A stretch of DNA of 64,000 nt, taken from positions 1 through 64,000 of the forward strand of contig JAHDCX010000004.1 of NCBI GenBank assembly GCA_020629635.1. The letters run 5' to 3'. This DNA is from Acidimicrobiales bacterium (GTDB taxonomy: Bacteria; Actinomycetota; Acidimicrobiia; Acidimicrobiales; SHLQ01). Of this stretch, positions 16,983 through 26,663 are shown in pieces. Each line of letters starts with the position of its first letter. Within the stretch, counting starts at the first letter, position 1. The notes beneath the pieces were generated by a model. It searched no databases. It was not told the DNA's origin and saw only the letters and a list, made by a program, of their open reading frames with translations. The position numbers and the translations under genes were made by a program.

Positions 16983-18173
16983 TCAGAGTCGGCGCGGAAG
17001 CAGACTCGCCGCGCCCGCTGTCGCCAGACAGAGTCCGGCGATGAGCAGGTAGTAGACCTCGAAGGCGACGTCGAGCGCGAGGACGACCGTGGCGAGGAGG
17101 GGCGACACCAGCGCTGACATCTCTCGCCAGGTCGAGAACACCGTGGCCATCGCCACCCGCTCTCGGGGCTTCACCATCCGGAGGAAGGGAATGTTGCCGA
17201 CCACGTCGATGAGTGCGCCACCGCTGGCGGCCAAACCCCAGAAGATCAGACCGAGTTGGCGAGGCGGTCCGAGCGCTGCCAGCCCGACGAGCGCGACCGC
17301 GATGACGACGAAGCCCGTCATGATCACCTGTCGTGAGCCGATCCGGTCGGCGAGGCGGCGGATGAGTGGGCTGAACAGCAACAGGCTGGCCACGCCGGAG
17401 AGGAGAAGCGCGGCCGCGGTCGCGTCGAGGCCGGCTTCGACGACATAGATCGGTCCGTAGACGAACAGCGCGACCCAGAAGGTCGCTCGAACGAACGAGA
17501 TCGCATACGCGATGCGCATCGACCGCCGTCCGAAGAAGCGACCGATGCTGGCGAGGGGACTCGGCGCCGGGGTCCGCGGCGCGGTGATGACCTCCGACCG
17601 GCCGAGTCGAAGCCACCAGTAGTACGCGAGCAGGACCAGCGACAGCGCGGCCGAGAGGAGGAAGGGTGCGTTGTCGCCGGTGCGCTGGGCGAGCTGCACG
17701 CCGACGAGTGGGCCGACGAGCCAGGCCAGCCCGTTGTAGAGCATCCGATTCGACTCGATCCTGGTCAGCTCGGCCTTGCCGATGTAGTCCATGACATAGA
17801 GCGTGAGAAGTACGGAGAAGGTGCTCGCCGCCGCGCTTCGCAAGCCGATCCCCACGACGAACGGCGTGGCCGATGAGGTCGTGAAGAGCAGGGCGGCGCC
17901 GAACAGGGCGAGGATTCCGGCGGTCATCACCCATCGGCGGGCGACGATGGCCTCGAAGCGTCCAACGTTCAACGTGATCGCCAGGGTCAGCACGGCGCCG
18001 ATGGTGAACCCCTGCGACACGGCTTCCTTGCCGCCCAGCCGATCGAGGGCGACCAGCGGCACCGTGGTCACGATCAGGCTTCTGGCCAGCCCCTCGAGTC
18101 CGCTGAGCCGGGTGAGTCCCACGCCGACCTCGCTCGGAAGGTAGAGCAGCGGTAGTGGGCGGTGGATCCGCAT
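16983..18173 (-). CDS. MFS transporter
   Basis: This 396-residue protein has about twelve hydrophobic helices. The inter-domain loop is basic (residues about 205-225, GRFFGRRSMR), and LIRRLADRIGSRQVIMTG is an MFS motif A-like segment. The substrate is not determinable. It probably shares a transcript with the downstream SARP-like regulator. Its start lies 38 bases from the end of the sensor kinase gene. Confidence 0.85.
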   Translation of the reverse strand: MRIHRPLPLLYLPSEVGVGLTRLSGLEGLARSLIVTTVPLVALDRLGGKEAVSQGFTIGAVLTLAITLNVGRFEAIVARRWVMTAGILALFGAALLFTTSSATPFVVGIGLRSAAASTFSVLLTLYVMDYIGKAELTRIESNRMLYNGLAWLVGPLVGVQLAQRTGDNAPFLLSAALSLVLLAYYWWLRLGRSEVITAPRTPAPSPLASIGRFFGRRSMRIAYAISFVRATFWVALFVYGPIYVVEAGLDATAAALLLSGVASLLLFSPLIRRLADRIGSRQVIMTGFVVIAVALVGLAALGPPRQLGLIFWGLAASGGALIDVVGNIPFLRMVKPRERVAMATVFSTWREMSALVSPLLATVVLALDVAFEVYYLLIAGLCLATAGAASLLPRRL

Positions 18174-18211
18174 CCGCGGAGCCTACGAGGGTCAGGGAGT
18201 CGGCGCCCGCG

Positions 18212-19429
18212 TCATCCGGCTGACGGAAGCCGCATGTGGACTGCCCCGCCTGGTCCGGCGTCGGCCCAGATCTGGCCCCGGTGAGCGTCGACGATTCCCT
18301 TCGCAACGGCGAGCCCCAATCCGGCGCCACCGTGTGCACGCTCACGGGCTTCGTCGTGGCGCCGGAATGGTTGAAAGGCTTCGGTGAGGAAGTCGGCGGG
18401 AAAGCCGGCGCCTTCGTCGAGGACGGACACGCAGGGGGGTTCGGCATCGACGACGATGCGGACGGTGGAGCCCTCCGGCGCATAACGAACCGCGTTGCCG
18501 ACCACATTGGTCAGGACCCGGTCGATCTGCGCAACGTCGGCAACCACGACCGGTCCGGTCTGCGGCCGATGGATCTGCACGTCCACCGACTTCGGCTCGG
18601 CGATCAGCCGGCATCGCTGAGCAACGCCGTCGACGACGGCGCCGAGGTCGGTCGGCTCAGAGGCGAGAGCCAGACGGCCGGCTTCGAGTTGGCCGATCGT
18701 GAACAAGTCGGCGATGAGGGTCTCGACGGCATCGATGTCCGATGCGATGGTTCGGAGGTACCGCTCCGGGTCGGGAGCCACGCCGTCGAGCAACGCCTCG
18801 GTCGCAAGACGCATCGACGTCAAGGGAGTCCTCGCGTCGTGGCTCAACGAGGCCATGGTGATCGAGCGCTCGCGTTCGGCATCGTCCCGGGCCTGGCGGG
18901 TGCTCGCGATCTCCTCGACCATCGCATCGAGCGCTGCGGCGAGTTCGCCGATCTCATCCATTCGGCGCAGGTCTGCTCGCGCCTCGAGATCCCCCGCGCC
19001 GACGCGGCGAGCCACATCGGTGATCGCAGCCAGGTCGTCGGTGAGCGGACGGGCGAGCGTGTTGACCACGGCGATTGCAACCACCGTCGCGAACGCCAAC
19101 AGGATCAGGAGGAACTGCAAGTCATGCTCGGACAAGAACATGGATTGGGAGCCGACGCTGACCGCGATCGCGACGAGCACCGGGCCGGTGATCGCGGCAA
19201 GGAGGATGCGGCGGGTGAACGAACGAGGCGAGAACAGTCTCAAGACGACGGCGATCGTGACCGCCACCGCTGCGAGCGCAGCGAGCAACGCGATGAGACG
19301 GGTGCGTTCGGTCGAGGTGGGCACCATGACGACCTCGGTCGTCACGACCGCGGCAAGACCCGCAAGCGTCGTGATCGCCGCGAGGCCGATGACGAGCGTC
19401 GGGATGCGGGTACGGCGCGAACTGCTCAT
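18212..19429 (-). CDS. Two-component sensor histidine kinase
   Basis: This is a 405-residue membrane kinase. Hydrophobic segments lie at about 11-36, 45-65, 76-95 and 105-124, then a HAMP domain (about 125-180). The H-box is SLSHDARTPL with His197. The ATP-binding domain has VGNAVRYAPEG (N box), DEGAGFP (G1) and GGAGLGLAVAKGI (G2). The ATG at 19429 is ten bases after the response-regulator stop; an upstream TTG would overlap that gene. The extracytoplasmic part is short, so the stimulus may be membrane-borne. Confidence 0.93.
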   Translation of the reverse strand: MSSSRRTRIPTLVIGLAAITTLAGLAAVVTTEVVMVPTSTERTRLIALLAALAAVAVTIAVVLRLFSPRSFTRRILLAAITGPVLVAIAVSVGSQSMFLSEHDLQFLLILLAFATVVAIAVVNTLARPLTDDLAAITDVARRVGAGDLEARADLRRMDEIGELAAALDAMVEEIASTRQARDDAERERSITMASLSHDARTPLTSMRLATEALLDGVAPDPERYLRTIASDIDAVETLIADLFTIGQLEAGRLALASEPTDLGAVVDGVAQRCRLIAEPKSVDVQIHRPQTGPVVVADVAQIDRVLTNVVGNAVRYAPEGSTVRIVVDAEPPCVSVLDEGAGFPADFLTEAFQPFRRHDEARERAHGGAGLGLAVAKGIVDAHRGQIWADAGPGGAVHMRLPSAG

Positions 19430-19439
19430 TCGACGAGAC

Positions 19440-20147
19440 TCACGGTTCGAACCGGTACCCGTGTCCAAAGACCGTGACGAAGTGCGCCGGATTGGACGGG
19501 TCGTCCTCGAGGCGCCCCCGGAGACGACGCACGTGCACCGTCACGGTCGACGGGTCCTGCCATTCGGTCGAGGACGCCCACACCTTCTGGAGCAGGTCCT
19601 CGCGTGAGAGGGCCTCGCCGGCGTGGGAGAGAAAGCAGGTGAGCAGCTCGAACTCCTTGCGAGGAAGTTCGACGTCGACGCCGCCCTTGGTGACCACCCG
19701 TCGGGCTGCGTCGACGGTGACGTCGCCGAAGGCGGTGACCAACGCTTCGGGCTCGACCACGCCGCTGCGACGCAGCACCGTCTTGACGCGCGCACTCACC
19801 TCGCGAGCGGAGAACGGTTTGACCACGTAGTCGTCTGCGCCGGCTTCGAGCCCACGAACGCGGTCCGCTTCTTCGCCGCGGGCGGTGAGGAGGATCACCG
19901 GAAGGCTCGAGGTCCTCCGGATGAAGGCGAGCACGTCGAGGCCGTTGCGCTTCGGCAACATGAGGTCGAGCAGCACCAGATCGGGCGGATCACCGGCGAT
20001 CAGGTCCACGGCGTCGTCGCCGTTGCCGGCCTCAGACACCTCGAACCCGTCGGCGATGAGGTACTGCGTCAGGACTTCTCGAACCATGGGCTCGTCATCG
20101 ACGACCAGGACGCGTCGGGCGGTTGCCGGGGAGGTGCTCACGTGCAT
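19440..20147 (-). CDS. OmpR-family response regulator
   Basis: This 235-residue regulator has a receiver domain with acidic DDE, phospho-acceptor Asp61 (LLDLMLP), Thr88 and Lys110 (VVKPFS). A C-terminal winged helix follows (PRKEFELLTCFLSH, TVTVHVRRLRGRL, VFGHGYRFEP). It forms an operon with the histidine kinase. The start is ATG 20147 or GTG 20141. It is transcribed divergently from rplM across a 189-base gap. Confidence 0.94.
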   Translation of the reverse strand: MHVSTSPATARRVLVVDDEPMVREVLTQYLIADGFEVSEAGNGDDAVDLIAGDPPDLVLLDLMLPKRNGLDVLAFIRRTSSLPVILLTARGEEADRVRGLEAGADDYVVKPFSAREVSARVKTVLRRSGVVEPEALVTAFGDVTVDAARRVVTKGGVDVELPRKEFELLTCFLSHAGEALSREDLLQKVWASSTEWQDPSTVTVHVRRLRGRLEDDPSNPAHFVTVFGHGYRFEP

Positions 20148-20336
20148 CGACGTTACGGATTGCGCAGATGGATGGCGAGTGGTCTCGAGGGTGTTCACCA
20201 TTCGGTAAGGCGTTGAGAAGGTCGGAGATTCCCTCACCGGCAGACTCGACATTTCGCGCGTGTGTCTCCTCGGCGTCGCGCGTAGACTCGTCCGCTGGAC
20301 TCGAACCGCACCCGGCGGTGCCGCACTGGAGCTGGC
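20148..20336. promoter_or_regulatory. Divergent intergenic region, response regulator / rplM
   Basis: This 189-base region must hold the promoters of the two-component operon and of rplM-rpsI. A TAGACT box at 20283-20288 is a reasonable rplM -10 element; the same hexamer lies before the GlmS-like gene (22618-22623). No convincing -35 was found. No ribosomal-protein leader structure or riboswitch was recognised. Confidence 0.4.
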
Positions 20337-20795
20337 ATGACCACCACAACCCCCAAAGCCTCGGAGATTCAGCGTGACTGGCACGTTGTCGACGCCGAGG
20401 GTCTCGTGCTCGGCCGTCTGGCCACCGAGGTCGCGAACATCCTGCGCGGCAAGCACAAGCCGTCGTACACCCCCAACCTCGACACCGGCGACCACGTCAT
20501 CATCGTGAACGCCGACAAGATCGTGCTCACGTCGGGCAAGGCCGATCGCAAGCTGATCCACCGCCACTCGGGGTATCCCGGCGGGCTCAAGACCACCACC
20601 TACGCCGACGCACTCGACAAGGACGCCGCCGAGACGGTTCGTCGGTCGATCCGCGGCATGGTCCCCAAGACCCGCCTCGGCCGCCAGCAGCTCACCAAGC
20701 TGAAGGTGTACGCCGGCCCAACGCACCCACATGGTGCGCAGAACCCCCAGCCCCTCGAGATCGCACACGCGAAGGACCGTTCGGCCGAGAGCTGA
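20337..20795 (+). CDS. rplM: 50S ribosomal protein L13
   Basis: L13 is an early 50S assembly protein. The 152-residue protein has [35 protein letters not shown] and [16 protein letters not shown] precedes the ATG. It is followed 20 bases later by rpsI, the universal pairing. Confidence 0.98.
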   Translation: MTTTTPKASEIQRDWHVVDAEGLVLGRLATEVANILRGKHKPSYTPNLDTGDHVIIVNADKIVLTSGKADRKLIHRHSGYPGGLKTTTYADALDKDAAETVRRSIRGMVPKTRLGRQQLTKLKVYAGPTHPHGAQNPQPLEIAHAKDRSAES

Positions 20796-20815
20796 ACGCA
20801 GCACAGGAACGCATC

Positions 20816-21205
20816 ATGGCAACTCCCATTCAGGCAACCGGACGACGCAAGCGGGCTGTGGCTCGAGTTCGGCTCACCCCCGGCTCTGGCGTCATGACCG
20901 TGAACGGTCGTGAACTCGAGGACTACTTCCCGAGCGCCGTTCACCGTCAACAGCTCACCGAGCCGTTTCGGGTCACCGAGACCGAAGGTCAATACGACGT
21001 GTCGGTCACGATGCACGGCGGGGGCCCCACCGGCCAGGCCGGAGCCATGCGCCTTGGTATCGCTCGCGGACTCCTCGAGGTCGGCGACGAGCACCGTGAG
21101 GCGCTCAAGCGTGCTGGATTCCTGACGCGCGACTCGCGCAAGAAGGAATCGAAGAAGTACGGCCTCAAGAAGGCCCGCAAGGCTCCGCAGTACTCGAAGC
21201 GCTGA
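20816..21205 (+). CDS. rpsI: 30S ribosomal protein S9
   Basis: S9 has a C-terminal tail that reaches the P-site tRNA. The 129-residue protein shows [35 protein letters not shown] and the terminal [21 protein letters not shown] precedes the ATG. glmM follows 30 bases downstream, a frequent arrangement in actinobacteria. Confidence 0.98.
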   Translation: MATPIQATGRRKRAVARVRLTPGSGVMTVNGRELEDYFPSAVHRQQLTEPFRVTETEGQYDVSVTMHGGGPTGQAGAMRLGIARGLLEVGDEHREALKRAGFLTRDSRKKESKKYGLKKARKAPQYSKR

Positions 21206-21235
21206 TCCCCGCGCCTCGGGCGAACGTTCCGGTCG

Positions 21236-22561
21236 ATGTCGCTTCGTTTCGGAACCGATGGCGTCCGGGCACGTGCACCTGAAGACCTGACGCCGGACTA
21301 CGTTCGGCGGCTTGCGCACGCCGCTGCGTCAGAATTCGGCGCGCCGACGCTGCTCGTTGGTCGCGATCCACGCGAGTCGGGGCCGCTGCTCCTCGAGGCG
21401 CTCGTCGACGGATGCGCGGCTGCGTCAGTCGACGTGATCGATCTGGGCGTTGTGCCGACGCCGGCGGTTGCGTGGATGAGCCGCTCGCTCGGCGCTCCGG
21501 CCGCGATGATCTCGGCATCGCACAACCCGTGGTCGGACAACGGCATCAAGTTGTTCTCACCAGGCGGGCGCAAGCTCTCCGACGACCAACAGGACACGAT
21601 CCAACGGCGTCTCGACGCCGAGGACGGGTCGACAATCGCCTCCGGCCACCGGATGAACCCACGGACGGCATCGATCGCCCCGTATGTCGACGCGGTCGTC
21701 GCGACCGTGGGGGTCAACGCCTTGGCCGGATGCACCGTCGCGGTCGATACCGCGCACGGCGCCGCCTCCGGGACTGCGGCCGAGATCTTCGAACGGCTTG
21801 GTGCGACCGTGTACGCGATCGGCGACGCCCCAAACGGGCGCAACATCAATGATGGCGTCGGATCGACCCACCCTGAAGCGGTCTCCCAGCTGACGGTCGA
21901 GAACCGAGCCGACGTTGGCTTTGCGTTCGACGGCGACGCCGACCGCGTCATTGGGTGCGGGGGCGATGGCTCCGAGATCGACGGCGATCGGCTGATCGCC
22001 ATGAGCGCGCTCGATCGACGGGATCGTGCACAGCTCGTCGACGACACGGTCGTCATCACCGTCATGACCAACCTCGGCTTCCGGCGAGCGATGACGAGCG
22101 CAGGGATTCGGGTTCACGAGACCGGCGTCGGAGACCGTCACGTGCTCGAGGCGCTCGATGCGCACGGCTGGAGCCTCGGCGGCGAACAATCCGGGCACAT
22201 CATTCATCGGGATCTCGCAACGACCGGTGACGGTGTGCTGTCGGCCGTGCAGGTGCTCGACGCCTGTGTGCGACGGGGCGTTGCGCCAGGGGAGTGGGCG
22301 GCGTCGGTCATGACTCGGTTCCCCCAGGTGCTCGAGAACGTTCGCCTCGATCGGCGACCCGATGGACTGATCGAGGCGATCGCGACCGACATCGCCGACG
22401 TGGAGCGAGAACTCGGCGACGACGGACGGGTGTTGATCCGCCCATCCGGGACCGAGCCGCTCATCCGCGTCATGGTCGAGGCGAGCGAACAGACCATGGC
22501 GCAAAGGTCTGCGGATCGACTGGTTGCCGCGGTGGTCGCCGCTGCGGGCAATCTCGTCTGA
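21236..22561 (+). CDS. glmM: Phosphoglucosamine mutase
   Basis: GlmM converts glucosamine-6-phosphate to glucosamine-1-phosphate for UDP-GlcNAc and peptidoglycan. The 441-residue protein has the phosphoserine loop ISASHNP (Ser95), the metal loop FDGDADR and the sugar loop GGEQSGH. The C-terminal phosphate loop is RPSGTEPLIRVM. It lies directly before a GlmS-like gene, so two consecutive steps of the pathway may be encoded side by side. Confidence 0.96.
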   Translation: MSLRFGTDGVRARAPEDLTPDYVRRLAHAAASEFGAPTLLVGRDPRESGPLLLEALVDGCAAASVDVIDLGVVPTPAVAWMSRSLGAPAAMISASHNPWSDNGIKLFSPGGRKLSDDQQDTIQRRLDAEDGSTIASGHRMNPRTASIAPYVDAVVATVGVNALAGCTVAVDTAHGAASGTAAEIFERLGATVYAIGDAPNGRNINDGVGSTHPEAVSQLTVENRADVGFAFDGDADRVIGCGGDGSEIDGDRLIAMSALDRRDRAQLVDDTVVITVMTNLGFRRAMTSAGIRVHETGVGDRHVLEALDAHGWSLGGEQSGHIIHRDLATTGDGVLSAVQVLDACVRRGVAPGEWAASVMTRFPQVLENVRLDRRPDGLIEAIATDIADVERELGDDGRVLIRPSGTEPLIRVMVEASEQTMAQRSADRLVAAVVAAAGNLV

Positions 22562-22678
22562 GGTTTGCTGCGCCACTCTGGGGAGTGCCCCCGTACGGAA
22601 TGATGGCGCCCCCTTTTCTAGACTCGGTACGAGCGCCCACCAGATCCCCCTCCTAGGTGCGCGGAAAGCGAGACATCC

Positions 22679-25600
22679 GTGTGTGGAATCATCGCCGTCG
22701 TCCGGCGGCGCTCGAGCCGCCCGATCCCGACCCTCGCCGAGATCCGACCGCTCATCGAGAACCGCGCCGCTGACCTCCATGGACGCTCGCTCGACGAGGC
22801 AGAGCCGATCCTGAGGGTCCTGGCCACCGACCTCAGCACGGCCGATGGTCTCCTGCGTGGAACCTCCGGGCTCCAACTCCTCCTCGACGACCCGGCAGGG
22901 GCGGACTTCATCGACGAACAGTTGGCTGGCCTCGATGCGGCCCTCGACGGTCTTGAGGCCGAGCTCGATCAACGCGCAACCGTCGATGCCCTGGACCTCG
23001 AATCGGTCAACGCGCTGCTCATCGCGGTCCGAGATGCCGTGTGGAACATTCGTCGCGACCGTCTGCGCGCGGCAACCGTCGTCGCAGACCTCGGTGGCCG
23101 CGATCTCGCGCCGTCGGCAGTCGACGGCTACTTCTCGATCCACCAGGCCCTCAGCGCACTCGACCGGATGGAAGTCCGAGGGCGCGACTCGGCCGGGCTT
23201 CATGTTCTCGTGAGCGAGCATGGTCTCGACGTTGAGGATCCGGTCATTGCCGGCATGCTCGCTGGTCGCGAGCCGCAGAACGAACTGTTCACTGACTCGG
23301 CGGCGCGCATCGTGGATGGGCGGCTGAGCTTCGTGTACAAGGTGGCCGCCGAGATCGGGGAGCTCGGCGACAACATGGCATCGCTTCGCAACTCGATTCG
23401 TGCCGATGACCTGCTTCGCCGTGCTCTGCAGAACGACCGCTCCGAAGCGGTCGTGCTCGGACACACCCGCTGGGCAAGCGTCGGCATCATCTCGGAGCCC
23501 AACGCCCACCCGATCAACTCCGATCAGGACGCAGAGGGGGTCCAGCCGTACTGCACTGCGGTCCTGAACGGCGACGTCGACAACTACGGCGACCTCATCC
23601 GAGCCGAAGATCTCTGCATTCCGTCGGACATCACGACCGATGCGAAGGTGATCCCGACGCTCACGTCGAAGCACCTGGCCGACGGGCACGGGATCACCGA
23701 GGCGTTCCGTCGTACCGTGTCGGTCTTCGAGGGTTCGGTCGCGATCGGCCTTTCGAGCGTTGAGGCACCCTCCGATGTGTTGTTGGCGCTTCGGGGTTCT
23801 GGTCAGTCGATCTACGTCGGACTCGCCGAGGACTGCACGATTGTGGCGTCGGAGCCGTACGGACTCGTCGAAGAGACGGCCACGTATCTCCGGATGGACG
23901 GGGAGACGCCGGCCAATCCCGACAATCCCAATGCGAGCCGGGGTCAGATCATCCGCGTGCAGGGACGGTCCGCCGGATCGATCGAGGGTCTCGAGCGGGT
24001 CGCCTACGACGGAACCGTCCTCCCGGTCACGGATGCGGATTTCGCGACCGCCGAAGTCACCACGAGAGACATCGACCGTGGTGACTATCCGCACTACCTC
24101 CTGAAGGAGATCACCGAGTCGCCGCGTTCGTTCCGCAAAACCCTTCGCGGAAAGCTGGTCGACGAAGACGGGCATCTCCGCGTGGCGCTCCCCGAGTCGA
24201 CGATGCCGTCGGCGATCGCCGAGAAGCTTCGCGCGGGAGACATCCGCACCATCCACGTCATTGGTCAGGGCACGGCCGCCATCGCCGGACAAGCGGTCGC
24301 TGCCGCCATCGACGGCGAACTCGAAGGTGCCTGCAACGTCGACGCTCTTGCCGCGACCGAGCTGTCGGGCTTCGGCCTCCGAAAGGACATGTCGGACACC
24401 CTCATCGTTGCGATCTCCCAATCCGGAACCACCACCGACACGAACCGAACGGTCGACGTCGTGAAGCAACGAGGGGCGTCGGTGATCGCCATCGTCAATC
24501 GGCGGGGCTCGGATCTGACCGATCGAGCGAACGGTGTGTTGTACACCTCTGATGGACGCGACGTGGAGATGAGCGTTGCGTCGACCAAGGCCTTCTACAG
24601 CCAGATCGCCGCCGGCTTCCTGCTCTCGGTCGCCATTGCCGATCTCGTGTACGCCGACCGTCAAGAGCCCGATCACCGCCAAGGTCTTCTCCAGTCGTTG
24701 CGAGATCTGCCCGACGCCATGGCTGCCTGTCTCGAGCGCCGGACCGACGTCGCACGGGCGGCATCGTCACATGCGCCGTCGCGGCGCTACTGGGCCTGTG
24801 TTGGCAACGGACTCAACCTCATCGCCGCACGAGAACTCCGCATCAAGTTGAGCGAGCTCTGCTACAAGTCCATGGCTGCGGACTCGACCGAAGACAAAAA
24901 GCACATCGACCTCTCGTCGGAGCCGATGATCCTCGTCTGCGCGTCGGGCCTGGAGGGGTCGACGGCCGACGACGTCGGCAAGGAGGTGGCGATCTTCCGG
25001 GCGCACAAGTCGGCGCCGATCGTCATTGCCAACGAGGGCGAAACCCGATTCTCGGCGGCCCTCGATGTCATCTATGTGCCAGTCGTGGACACCCGGCTTG
25101 CGTTCGTGCTGTCGACGATGATCGGCCACCTCTTCGGGTACGAGGCCGCGCTCGCGATCGACGCCCAGGCCAGACCGTTGCGCGAGGCGCGTGCGGCCAT
25201 CGAAGGCCTCATCGATGAGACTCGTGGATCGCTCGGCGGCGAAGCCTTCCTCGAACGGTTGGTGCCCACCCTCGGCCCGATTGCTGCTGGCTTCGCCGAC
25301 GGTCTTCGCGTCGGTGCCTACAACGGACACCTCGAGGCGGGTACGGCGGTGCAGCTTGCCTCGCGGTTCCGCTACGCGCTCGGCATGATTCCGCTCGACA
25401 GCTATCAGCTCGAGTTCGGCAAGGTGGGAACGCCGAGTGTCGTCGTCGAAGATCTGACGACATCGCTCGGCGCGGCGATCGACGAGCTCACCCGTCCGAT
25501 CGACGCGATCAAGCACCAGGCCAAGACCGTGACCGTTGGCATCTCCCGGACCGATGAGACGCTGCTCGAGTTTCCGCTCGTCGCATCAGTGCTCGACGCT

Positions 25601-26125
25601 GGGACTCCACGCGACCGGCTCAGCTACGCGACGATCCGCACGCTCGCCAACCTCGATCCGGCGATCGCAGAAGTCACCGGGTGGACCCGCTACACGATCG
25701 CCGGTCTCGACTCCGACGATGATCAAGCAACGATCACCGTCGTCGACCGAGGCGGCATCTCCGCCACGATCCCCAGCCGGACCGACCGTACGCCGGTGCT
25801 ACGTGGCACCAAACGCCGGGTGGCCGAGGAGCGAGAGGTGCTCGTGGCGAAGGGCCGGAGCGACGGACGGCCGATCATGATGATCCCCGAAGTCAAGGAC
25901 AACGAAACGACGGGGATGACGCTGCTCCACGTCGAGCTGCACGATCGTCTCGACGCCGAAGTCATGCGCGGCGTTCTACAGGGATACCGAAATCGCTACT
26001 CGGCGCTGACTGGCGCCGTCACCGAAACTGAGGAGACGTTCCGGGTCGACCGGCTCGGCCAGGAGAACGTGGGCGAACTGCTGTGGGTGTCGATTCAGGA
26101 GCTCGCCGACCGCTGGCGCGGCTGA
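22679..26125 (+). CDS. Oversized GlmS-like amidotransferase/SIS-domain protein
   Basis: This 1148-residue protein resembles glucosamine-6-phosphate synthase (fructose-6-phosphate + glutamine), which is normally about 610 residues. GTG 22679 gives MCGI, placing the catalytic Cys at position 2. The Ntn glutaminase continues only at GRDSAG (168-173), HTRWAS (262-267) and NGDVDNYGDL (297-306), so a helical block of about 150 residues is inserted after strand 1. SIS domain 1 begins near 530 (GQGTAAIAG, SQSGTT, STKAF at 635-639) and SIS domain 2 near 700. AKTVTVG at about 948 mimics the normal GlmS C-terminus, and about 195 further residues follow. Its position after glmM supports a GlmS role. Confidence 0.8.
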   Translation: MCGIIAVVRRRSSRPIPTLAEIRPLIENRAADLHGRSLDEAEPILRVLATDLSTADGLLRGTSGLQLLLDDPAGADFIDEQLAGLDAALDGLEAELDQRATVDALDLESVNALLIAVRDAVWNIRRDRLRAATVVADLGGRDLAPSAVDGYFSIHQALSALDRMEVRGRDSAGLHVLVSEHGLDVEDPVIAGMLAGREPQNELFTDSAARIVDGRLSFVYKVAAEIGELGDNMASLRNSIRADDLLRRALQNDRSEAVVLGHTRWASVGIISEPNAHPINSDQDAEGVQPYCTAVLNGDVDNYGDLIRAEDLCIPSDITTDAKVIPTLTSKHLADGHGITEAFRRTVSVFEGSVAIGLSSVEAPSDVLLALRGSGQSIYVGLAEDCTIVASEPYGLVEETATYLRMDGETPANPDNPNASRGQIIRVQGRSAGSIEGLERVAYDGTVLPVTDADFATAEVTTRDIDRGDYPHYLLKEITESPRSFRKTLRGKLVDEDGHLRVALPESTMPSAIAEKLRAGDIRTIHVIGQGTAAIAGQAVAAAIDGELEGACNVDALAATELSGFGLRKDMSDTLIVAISQSGTTTDTNRTVDVVKQRGASVIAIVNRRGSDLTDRANGVLYTSDGRDVEMSVASTKAFYSQIAAGFLLSVAIADLVYADRQEPDHRQGLLQSLRDLPDAMAACLERRTDVARAASSHAPSRRYWACVGNGLNLIAARELRIKLSELCYKSMAADSTEDKKHIDLSSEPMILVCASGLEGSTADDVGKEVAIFRAHKSAPIVIANEGETRFSAALDVIYVPVVDTRLAFVLSTMIGHLFGYEAALAIDAQARPLREARAAIEGLIDETRGSLGGEAFLERLVPTLGPIAAGFADGLRVGAYNGHLEAGTAVQLASRFRYALGMIPLDSYQLEFGKVGTPSVVVEDLTTSLGAAIDELTRPIDAIKHQAKTVTVGISRTDETLLEFPLVASVLDAGTPRDRLSYATIRTLANLDPAIAEVTGWTRYTIAGLDSDDDQATITVVDRGGISATIPSRTDRTPVLRGTKRRVAEEREVLVAKGRSDGRPIMMIPEVKDNETTGMTLLHVELHDRLDAEVMRGVLQGYRNRYSALTGAVTETEETFRVDRLGQENVGELLWVSIQELADRWRG

Positions 26126-26153
26126 CCGGCGCCACGTGGGACATGATGCAGGG

Positions 26154-26663
26154 GTGTACGAGAACCCACCCATCGACGTTTCGTCGTTGCCCCCACTCGC
26201 AGACGACAACTTTGTCCCGCTCGACGCGGGCTACCTGCGAATCGGCCTGATCGGGTGGGCGATCTTCGCCTTCATCGTCGCCGTCGCCGGGGTCGCCCTC
26301 GCCACGCAGGTCGATCGACCGGAGATCCCGCTTGCCGCCATGGCGGTGTTGCTCGCCGTAGCCGGACTCGGTGCAGTACTCCGAGTGCTGGCCGTTCGAC
26401 ACACTGCGTACCAGTTGCGAGCCCATGACATTTCCTTTCGTCGAGGCGTCATCTCCCGCCGGGTCGACACGCTGCCGTTTGTCCGGGTTCAACACGCCCG
26501 AGTGACCCGCGGTGGCTTGGAGCGACTCTTCGGTCTGGCAACCGTGCACGTCAACTCCGCTGGTCCCGACCTCAGCATCCCGGGCCTCCGTGGTGAGGAT
26601 GCCGATCGCATCAAGGCGCTCGTGATCGAACGAGCTGGCGATCTCGACGAAGACGCGACGTGA
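26154..26663 (+). CDS. Bacterial PH-domain (bPH2) membrane protein, YdbS-like
   Basis: This is a protein of about 169 residues with two hydrophobic segments (about 28-52 and 57-75) and one bPH2 domain (AYQLRAHDISFRRGVISR, LPFVRVQHARVTRGGLERLFGLATV). GTG 26154 and GTG 26136 are both possible starts, and neither has a good ribosome-binding site. It overlaps the next gene by four bases (GTGA). Such YdbS/YdbT pairs are conserved in Gram-positive bacteria; their function is not settled. Confidence 0.82.
   Translation: MYENPPIDVSSLPPLADDNFVPLDAGYLRIGLIGWAIFAFIVAVAGVALATQVDRPEIPLAAMAVLLAVAGLGAVLRVLAVRHTAYQLRAHDISFRRGVISRRVDTLPFVRVQHARVTRGGLERLFGLATVHVNSAGPDLSIPGLRGEDADRIKALVIERAGDLDEDAT

Noticed and set aside
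22562-22678. Possible glmS ribozyme or riboswitch upstream of the GlmS-like gene
   Set aside because: The 117-base leader shows no glmS ribozyme core sequence; only a TAGACT box and short GC-rich pairs are visible.
21557-24682. A 1041-codon open frame on the minus strand opposite glmM and the GlmS-like gene
   Set aside because: It is antisense to two strongly supported genes, lacks recognisable motifs, and is the kind of long open frame expected in high-GC DNA.
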